DNA from: a virus
DNA: 45,776 nt
Strand: one strand, 5' to 3'
Virus record (IMG/VR): IMGVR_UViG_3300027743_000041
Location: 1 to 45,776 of that record
Of the stretch, positions 41,572 to 45,776 are shown piece after piece. Under the pieces are notes generated by a model. The model saw only the letters and a program-made list of their open reading frames with translations, made no database searches and had not been told where the DNA came from. The stretch's first letter is position 1; each line of letters begins with the position of its first letter. The position numbers were made by a program, and so were the translations under genes.

Positions 41572-41590
41572 GGACTCTTCGAGTCTCCTT
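41572..41590 (-). promoter_or_regulatory. Hairpin between SD and start of the Sak4-like gene
   Basis: The minus strand reads AAAGGAG, then GACTC-GAA-GAGTC sharing its first G, then C and ATG. The stem of five pairs lies exactly between ribosome site and start codon, as in the HTH gene at 38702. Confidence 0.5.
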
Positions 41591-41604
41591 TGATGCGAAG
41601 CATT

Positions 41605-41820
41605 CTATTCTTCACAACTTCCAAGAATGAAATTCTCAGTTTGTCTGATTAGAGTTTTCATATCGTTTATGAGTGAACCAGATTGATATACCCATTTGTA
41701 TATATCTTCATCATTCAGTTCAATATCATTCTGAATAATAGATCCTAGAGCCTTAAATCCATAGGCTAGGTCATTGAATGCATTTAGTAGAGATTCGTTT
41801 GCTTTTACTTTATATTTCAT
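41605..41820 (-). CDS. Hypothetical protein, 71 aa, helical
   Basis: The start follows GTGAG and overlaps no other gene. The product is helical (ANESLLNAFNDLAYGFKALG; DDMKTLIRQ-type C-terminal helix). It lies just upstream of the Sak4-like gene. No family was recognised. Confidence 0.55.
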   Translation of the reverse strand: MKYKVKANESLLNAFNDLAYGFKALGSIIQNDIELNDEDIYKWVYQSGSLINDMKTLIRQTENFILGSCEE

Positions 41821-41822
41821 AG

Positions 41823-41990
41823 TTAACTCACCCTTGCCTTTTCTTCAAGAGCAGCTACTTTTCTATCAATTCCTTGAACATATTCGATTAACTTATCAAT
41901 TCGGCTTCCTAGATAGATGAAGAGAGCCGCATTCATTAGGATTCCAACAAGTGGAATTGCAATTATTGTGTAATACTGATGTTCATTCAT
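41823..41990 (-). CDS. Small membrane-anchored coiled-coil protein, 55 aa (family of four)
   Basis: I prefer ATG 41990 (MNEHQYYT) to the TTG at 42014. Residues 8-28 form a membrane helix (IIAIPLVGILMNAALFIYLG), then RIDKLIEYVQGIDRKVAALE forms a coil. The plan matches the proteins at 35080, 37904 and 44894 though the sequence is distant. No ribosome site is seen. Confidence 0.6.
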   Translation of the reverse strand: MNEHQYYTIIAIPLVGILMNAALFIYLGSRIDKLIEYVQGIDRKVAALEEKARVS

Positions 41991-41994
41991 AAAG

Positions 41995-42093
41995 CTAATT
42001 GAATAATATCTCAATAGCTAATTTCAAAATTTGAAATATCCAAAACGCGTCCCATAGGACAAATCCAACGAATATTACTCTGAAGGCGGTCAT
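41995..42093 (-). CDS. Possible 32-aa membrane peptide
   Basis: ATG 42093 opens a frame ending in TAG at 41995. The peptide is nearly all hydrophobic with several Phe and Trp (VIFVGFVLWDAFWIFQILKL). It fits tightly between two other genes of the operon. A competing frame from 42106 encodes a polar 31-residue peptide, so the call is uncertain. Confidence 0.3.
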   Translation of the reverse strand: MTAFRVIFVGFVLWDAFWIFQILKLAIEILFN

Positions 42094-42112
42094 TTAATTT
42101 CATCATATTCCT

Positions 42113-42277
42113 TTATTTTAATGTGTCTTTATAGCATTCTAAACAAATCATTTTACCAGAAAGTGCTGCTTCTGAACACTCTAATTCATGTCCACAATTT
42201 AAAGTTATTGCATACAATTGAGTAATCTTGTACCATTTAGCTAAAATGACTTGTCTAATTACTAAATTATGGCTCAT
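42113..42277 (-). CDS. Small zinc-ribbon-like protein, 54 aa
   Basis: ATG 42277 overlaps the upstream stop (ATGA), and the stop is at 42113. The product has CGHELEC and, 13 residues on, CLEC, giving C-x5-C and C-x2-C with a His, the look of a single zinc site. The N-terminal half is an amphipathic helix. No family was recognised. Confidence 0.5.
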   Translation of the reverse strand: MSHNLVIRQVILAKWYKITQLYAITLNCGHELECSEAALSGKMICLECYKDTLK

Positions 42278-42543
42278 TTTAAGGTAAATATTCTTTCCAG
42301 TTCATCTTCTTGATTAATCTTCTCTTGTTCAGCTACAATTTTTAATGCCGTGATAAATCCTATAGTAAACGGCGCCCAACTATTATTTTCTTCTACAATC
42401 TTCAACATTAACTCTGGCAAACGCCTGTTAAAATCACCTGCATTATGAATCATCTCTTGGATATAACTTATCTTTTGAGAAGTACTATCACAATGTTCAA
42501 GTATATTTAGTTCAATTCCTATAACTTGATCTGAGAGTTTCAT
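42274..42543 (-). CDS. Hypothetical protein, 89 aa
   Basis: The SD GGAG sits in the loop of TGAGT-CGGAG-ACTCA, right before ATG 42543. The product is helical and acidic, with ELMLKIVEENNSWAPFTIGF in the centre and an acidic end. It starts a coupled group with the zinc-ribbon gene. No family was recognised. Confidence 0.6.
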   Translation of the reverse strand: MKLSDQVIGIELNILEHCDSTSQKISYIQEMIHNAGDFNRRLPELMLKIVEENNSWAPFTIGFITALKIVAEQEKINQEDELERIFTLK

Positions 42544-42558
42544 TGAGTCTCCGACTCA
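42544..42558 (-). promoter_or_regulatory. SD in a hairpin loop
   Basis: The minus strand reads TGAGT-CGGAG-ACTCA-ATG. Five bases pair, and the loop displays GGAG five bases from the start codon. It is the cleanest case of a loop-displayed SD in the window. Confidence 0.6.
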
Positions 42559-42561
42559 GAA

Positions 42562-42738
42562 TTATTCACCTTCTCCATTAGGATTACCTAGATTTTTCTT
42601 CTCGAACGTTCTTAATCTTAGTTCTTGAGAAGCTACTACTCTCATTAATGTATTTATATTTTCAGATAGTTTAGCTATATCTATTCCATGTCCATCAACT
42701 ATCTCTTTTAACCATTTCAATTCTTCTTTATATGTCAT
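42562..42738 (-). CDS. Small helical protein, 58 aa
   Basis: ATG 42738 has AAGGA six bases upstream; the stop is at 42562. The protein is helical (YKEELKWLKEIVDGHGIDIA; LRLRTFEKKN) with a Gly/Asn-rich tail ending in GEGE. No family was recognised. Confidence 0.5.
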   Translation of the reverse strand: MTYKEELKWLKEIVDGHGIDIAKLSENINTLMRVVASQELRLRTFEKKNLGNPNGEGE

Positions 42739-42750
42739 ATTAGTCCTTAA

Positions 42751-43122
42751 CTAATTCGTTTTCTTTGGATTAACTTTTCCAATATTATCAATTGTAGGCT
42801 CTGAAACTGTTTTTTCTATAAATTCATTATCAAGTTCATGTCGAAATTCTCTAAATCCATTCATTAACGCGGCTAGGACATTTTGAGGAAATTCTTCTTT
42901 TTCAAAAAATTTAAATATCATAGCATCTGCTTCTGTTCTTGCACACATAGTCAGTATATCATTAACAAAATTTCTAGCTGCCGCTACTGATAATTGAGTT
43001 ATTCTTTCTTCCTTACCTTTTATGGTTTTACTCAATACAATATAAGGTAGGCCATTTCTAACTGCGACTATACCTTGGACATGTAATATTTCTTTATCAA
43101 TTAACTTTTCGTCTATTTCCAT
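42751..43122 (-). CDS. Hypothetical protein, 123 aa
   Basis: The ATG at 43122 lies seven bases after AGGAG, which is inside the end of the zinc-protein gene. The product has a strand-rich N-terminus (ILHVQGIVAVRNGLPYIVLS) and a helical centre with ILTMCARTEADAM. A basic, polar tail follows. Its start is coupled to the zinc-protein gene. No family was recognised. Confidence 0.6.
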   Translation of the reverse strand: MEIDEKLIDKEILHVQGIVAVRNGLPYIVLSKTIKGKEERITQLSVAAARNFVNDILTMCARTEADAMIFKFFEKEEFPQNVLAALMNGFREFRHELDNEFIEKTVSEPTIDNIGKVNPKKTN

Positions 43123-43123
43123 T

Positions 43124-43564
43124 TTAATTCTCCTGAGTCTCCGACTCCTCTCCCAATGTATCTATTAGTGAGAGGAATTCAGCTTTAGATATTTTCTCTT
43201 CAGTAATCTCATCTATATCATTAACAGGGGCGAGCTGAGCTGCCGTTAATGGTTTAATTCTTTCGTGTTTACCATTAAAGTTGGATAGATCATTTACTGG
43301 AATTGCATTATTTAGAATTTCTTCGATCCGCGCAGGGTTATAATCTATAGATCCAGATCTCAATACACAATTTTCACAATGCGGATTCTTGAGCTTTAAT
43401 GATTTAGAAGTCAGAAAATATTCTTTTCCGCAAACACATACAGCTCTTTTTCCCTTTAGTAAAGACTTATCTCTATAATGGCTACAGTCTGGATGTATAC
43501 ATCTATAGAGATTTGGTTTTTTACTAACCCTTTCATAACAATGTACGTGTTTTACGCCGGGCAT
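43124..43564 (-). CDS. Zinc-ribbon protein, 146 aa
   Basis: I choose ATG 43564 (MPGVKHVHCYER) because AGGAG lies about eight bases before it. Cys sets are YRCIHPDC (CxxxxC), AVCVCG (CxC) and HCENC (CxxC), a pattern seen in small phage zinc-binding proteins. The second half is charged and probably partly disordered. It sits next to the nuclease gene and may help bind DNA or protein. The exact role is unknown. Confidence 0.65.
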   Translation of the reverse strand: MPGVKHVHCYERVSKKPNLYRCIHPDCSHYRDKSLLKGKRAVCVCGKEYFLTSKSLKLKNPHCENCVLRSGSIDYNPARIEEILNNAIPVNDLSNFNGKHERIKPLTAAQLAPVNDIDEITEEKISKAEFLSLIDTLGEESETQEN

Positions 43565-43598
43565 GGTTCTTCTCCTCTCTATTTGTCTCAAAGAGACA

Positions 43599-44477
43599 TT
43601 ACCAACTTCTATAAGGCTTATCAAGTTTTATGAAATCTCTATCCAGCTTCATCTTTTCTTCTGCCACTGTACCAGAAGTACAAATATTATAGTACATACA
43701 CTTACCGTATTTATTCTCACAATTCCACGATCGGAGAAACTTTTTACCAGTGATTGATCGAGTAATACGGTAATACCAATCTATTGTATCTGATTTCCAT
43801 TTATCTATCTGATTAGGTGTAAAAGTATATGCTTCTCTTCGGAGAACTTCGTTATCTTTCGCGTCTTTTTGTAATCCGATATAGTTTGTAATTCCAGTTG
43901 TTGCACCTAATGACCATGAATATCCAACAAACTGGTTATTGAAATCTGCGATATCATTTTTTCGAGATTCTGACTTATGATCCATCGCCCCTATACCAAA
44001 ATTTCCTCCGAAATTACAAACTAGATCCGGTCTACCGGAATAGACGAATAGATGGAATTTATCTTCATATATGACCTTAGAGAAACCTTTTTCCACTGCT
44101 ATGATATCCATATTCTTCTCACAACGATATTTATTGAAATAGCCCATAAGTCTAGAAGCAATATGAAGCCGATCATCTTCGTTATAACGGGTGTTAATGA
44201 AATGACTAGATCTCATCATCTTCTTGAATAGGAATTCTTCGAGTTTCTCTAGGCGTTTGAGAGAATAATTCTTTTGTTTCGCAAGATACCATATTCCTAG
44301 AACATGAGAGATTCCGGCTCCTCTTTTAAACGGATAATATTCTCGTCGATCCGCCATTAACTTTAGATTTGTTAGATCGAATTCCCTTTCGCATCTTTGA
44401 AACGCGCTTAAAGAATGAGAGTTTAATTCAAGACAGAATCTTCCGTTAGATTTAATTAATTGGAAATTTGTGCTCAT
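43599..44477 (-). CDS. PD-(D/E)XK nuclease, Cas4/RecB-like, with Fe-S cysteines
   Basis: The 292-residue protein has the N-terminal segment SHSLSAFQRCEREF (Cys29). The nuclease motif follows: GRPDLV with its Asp, then AMDHKSESR with D-x-K near 171-175. Three C-terminal Cys (253, 260, 266; CENKYGKC and MYYNIC) with Cys29 would bind a 4Fe-4S cluster, as in Cas4 and AddB nucleases. It would degrade DNA ends in recombination or host DNA turnover. It is not part of a CRISPR locus; no cas genes or arrays are nearby. Confidence 0.85.
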   Translation of the reverse strand: MSTNFQLIKSNGRFCLELNSHSLSAFQRCEREFDLTNLKLMADRREYYPFKRGAGISHVLGIWYLAKQKNYSLKRLEKLEEFLFKKMMRSSHFINTRYNEDDRLHIASRLMGYFNKYRCEKNMDIIAVEKGFSKVIYEDKFHLFVYSGRPDLVCNFGGNFGIGAMDHKSESRKNDIADFNNQFVGYSWSLGATTGITNYIGLQKDAKDNEVLRREAYTFTPNQIDKWKSDTIDWYYRITRSITGKKFLRSWNCENKYGKCMYYNICTSGTVAEEKMKLDRDFIKLDKPYRSW

Positions 44478-44483
44478 ATTTTA

Positions 44484-44684
44484 TTAATCTTTTGGATCTG
44501 AAGTATCATTTAGATATTCTTTTGTTCGGCGTTTATTAATCGCCCGAATAATAGTTAATGTGTCTGATCTTAGTGATCTGTCTTTAGTTATTATCGCTAT
44601 TTTAGAAAGCCTAATCAATAACTCGAATAAGAGTTTATGTTCTTCCAAAGTTAATTTAATATTAACGAATGGCTTTAATTTCAT
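44484..44684 (-). CDS. Hypothetical protein, 66 aa
   Basis: The start lies beside a GGCC-TGC-GGCC hairpin with no good SD. The protein has a short strand, then two helices (LTLEEHKLLFELLIRLSKIA and TIIRAINKRRTKEY) with a basic end. Six bases separate its stop from the nuclease gene. No family was recognised. Confidence 0.55.
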   Translation of the reverse strand: MKLKPFVNIKLTLEEHKLLFELLIRLSKIAIITKDRSLRSDTLTIIRAINKRRTKEYLNDTSDPKD

Positions 44685-44746
44685 TGGCCGCAGGCCTATT
44701 CAATTTTAGATTTCTCTTGATCTGAAAGATCTGTAGAAGATAAGAT

Positions 44747-44881
44747 CTAATAAATCTCATCTATATCATTAATAGTCATTCTGATCTGACTCATTAATGC
44801 TAGACATGTACTATTTAGAGTTATGAGATCTTCTCTCAAATGAGATTTCTTGACACTTAACATTTTCTCTGTATTATTCAT
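44747..44881 (-). CDS. Small helical protein, 44 aa
   Basis: ATG 44881 follows GAGAG at five bases, and the stop TAG is at 44747. The product is helical (EKMLSVKKSHLREDLITLNS) with a Cys and two Met near the middle. It lies between two other genes on the same strand. No family was recognised. Confidence 0.45.
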   Translation of the reverse strand: MNNTEKMLSVKKSHLREDLITLNSTCLALMSQIRMTINDIDEIY

Positions 44882-44893
44882 AAGGTCTCTCAA

Positions 44894-45091
44894 TCAGTCT
44901 AGTCCAATTTTCTGTTTTATTTGAATAATATCTTTATAGAATTGTTTAAGGTTTGCTTCTATGATATCTAACTTATGTTCTATTCTGTCAATTCTTTTAG
45001 ATATTTGATTTCCAGTTACTAATAATCCTGCAATTCCTACAATAACTGATCCACTTGTCGATATTACTGCGACCCATAATTCATTAGTCAT
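44894..45091 (-). CDS. Small membrane-anchored coiled-coil protein, 65 aa (family of four)
   Basis: Residues 5-28 form a membrane helix (LWVAVISTSGSVIVGIAGLL), followed by a coiled coil (KRIDRIEHKLDIIEANLKQF). The plan matches the proteins at 35080, 37904 and 41823. The start overlaps the DUF2786 gene's stop as ATGA, so it is co-translated. Function unknown. Confidence 0.65.
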   Translation of the reverse strand: MTNELWVAVISTSGSVIVGIAGLLVTGNQISKRIDRIEHKLDIIEANLKQFYKDIIQIKQKIGLD

Positions 45092-45776
45092 AAAATCTTA
45101 TTCTCATTTGAGAGAAGCTTTCCATTTGATCCTGAAGATTCTAATCCTTTTCTTAATTCAGCTTCCAGTCCTGCATTATATCCGCTTGTATATGCAACAC
45201 CGTCAAATGAAGTATTTTCGTTTAATGTTCCAGTAGATAATGATTTTACGAACGCCCTGACTTTATCATAAACGGCTAGTCCAGTCTCTTCTGTATGGTT
45301 AGACTGAGTACCAAATTTCTCGTAGAGTCCTATTTTAAATCCTGACCAGAAACTCATTCCAAAAGTTACAGTACGGTATTGTTTATATTTAGCACGGGCT
45401 TCTAGAATACCTTGGGCAAGGATAGAGTCTAGGGCAAACTTTGCAACTGTAATATTAGCAGGGAATCCAATTAACTCAAACTGACGATCTTTAGAGATAT
45501 GATATCCTTTACGTTGAGCGCGGGTATAGATAAGACATTGCACACCAAATATTGGAGCGATTGTATTTATAATTTCCGGTATTTGTTCAAAAACCCCTTG
45601 TTTTGAAAACGCGTTGTCGTTCCAATAATATTCTCTAGTTATAGAATCTTTTATCTCATCTTCGGAAAGATCTGTAAACTGAACTGAATATTTTGCCATT
45701 AATCGCTTTGCTTGATCCATTGCAAGCTTGGCTTCATGTTCATTTGGAGAAGTTGTTAGTTCAAGAAGTTTCTTAA
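45088..45776 (-). CDS. DUF2786-domain protein, main part (N-terminus at 182-1)
   Basis: The frame is open to the window end; the start codon lies at 182 in the left copy of the terminal repeat. The complete product is about 243 residues. The N-terminal DUF2786 domain covers about 10-50. The C-terminal part (about 85-190) carries FELIGFPANITVAKFALDSI and a TFGMSFWSGFKIGLYEKFG segment like the domain that often follows DUF2786 in phage proteins. Its end overlaps the membrane/coil gene. Function unknown; a nucleic-acid-related role has been suggested for such proteins only by context. Confidence 0.8.
   Translation of the reverse strand, partial: KKLLELTTSPNEHEAKLAMDQAKRLMAKYSVQFTDLSEDEIKDSITREYYWNDNAFSKQGVFEQIPEIINTIAPIFGVQCLIYTRAQRKGYHISKDRQFELIGFPANITVAKFALDSILAQGILEARAKYKQYRTVTFGMSFWSGFKIGLYEKFGTQSNHTEETGLAVYDKVRAFVKSLSTGTLNENTSFDGVAYTSGYNAGLEAELRKGLESSGSNGKLLSNENKIL
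45638..45776. repeat. Terminal direct repeat, right copy
   Basis: This is the second copy of bases 1-139, with T at 45650 in place of G at 13. It marks the circular junction; the unique genome is 45,637 bp. Confidence 0.9.

Noticed and set aside
1-45776. tRNA genes and CRISPR arrays
   Set aside because: No cloverleaf-like segment with T-loop and acceptor pairing and no regularly spaced repeats of 23-40 bases were seen by eye; a tRNAscan-SE or CRISPR-finder run would settle this.

Overview
The window is a complete or nearly complete genome of a tailed double-stranded DNA phage, presented as a linearised circle. Its last 139 bases repeat its first 139 with one mismatch, and one gene (a DUF2786 protein) runs across the junction, so the unique length is 45,637 bp. 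A portal, terminase, scaffold and HK97-type capsid set, no tape-measure protein, a long run of adaptor, fibre and internal-protein genes, and a large late tail protein together suggest a short-tailed (podovirus-like) virion. The DNA is AT-rich and the Shine-Dalgarno (SD) sites are of the AGGAG type. No phage RNA polymerase is visible and the recognisable promoters are sigma70-like, so the host polymerase is probably used. No integrase, excisionase or clear CI-type repressor is seen. The host cannot be named from the sequence.

Layout. Two transcription arms diverge from a hairpin-rich control region at about 4170-5270. The leftward (minus) arm runs from 4166 down through the junction to 32777. 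It carries replication and recombination genes: an SNF2-like helicase, a Cas4/RecB-like Fe-S nuclease, a Sak4-like ATPase, an SSB-like protein, a family A DNA polymerase fused to a uracil-DNA-glycosylase-like domain, and a DUF3987-type helicase/primase-like protein. Many small, tightly overlapping accessory genes lie among them. The rightward (plus) arm begins with a strongly promoted early gene of unknown function and three tiny genes. A 1.5 kb gene-free region at 6582-8135 follows, with repeated GTTAA palindromes, an AT-rich tract and a near-consensus promoter. Then comes the virion module at 8136-32209: putative small terminase, large terminase, portal, scaffold, major capsid protein, glycosyltransferase plus methyltransferase, adaptors, two tandem fibre-like paralogues, a 1202-residue tail protein, and three probable internal or ejection proteins. 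The two arms converge on a strong bidirectional terminator at about 32740.

Most notable points. Three HNH-AP2 homing-endonuclease genes sit beside terL, the capsid gene and the last virion gene. Two of them are preceded by hairpins that hold or shield the ribosome-binding site, with a promoter-like extended -10 inside the hairpin. This arrangement recalls the translational control known for T4 homing endonucleases. Short perfect hairpins recur between or around the SD and start codon of many other genes. A winged-helix domain at the C-terminus of the DUF3987 protein is repeated as a separate gene directly downstream. Four small membrane-anchor/coiled-coil proteins are scattered through the early arm. 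No endolysin could be recognised.
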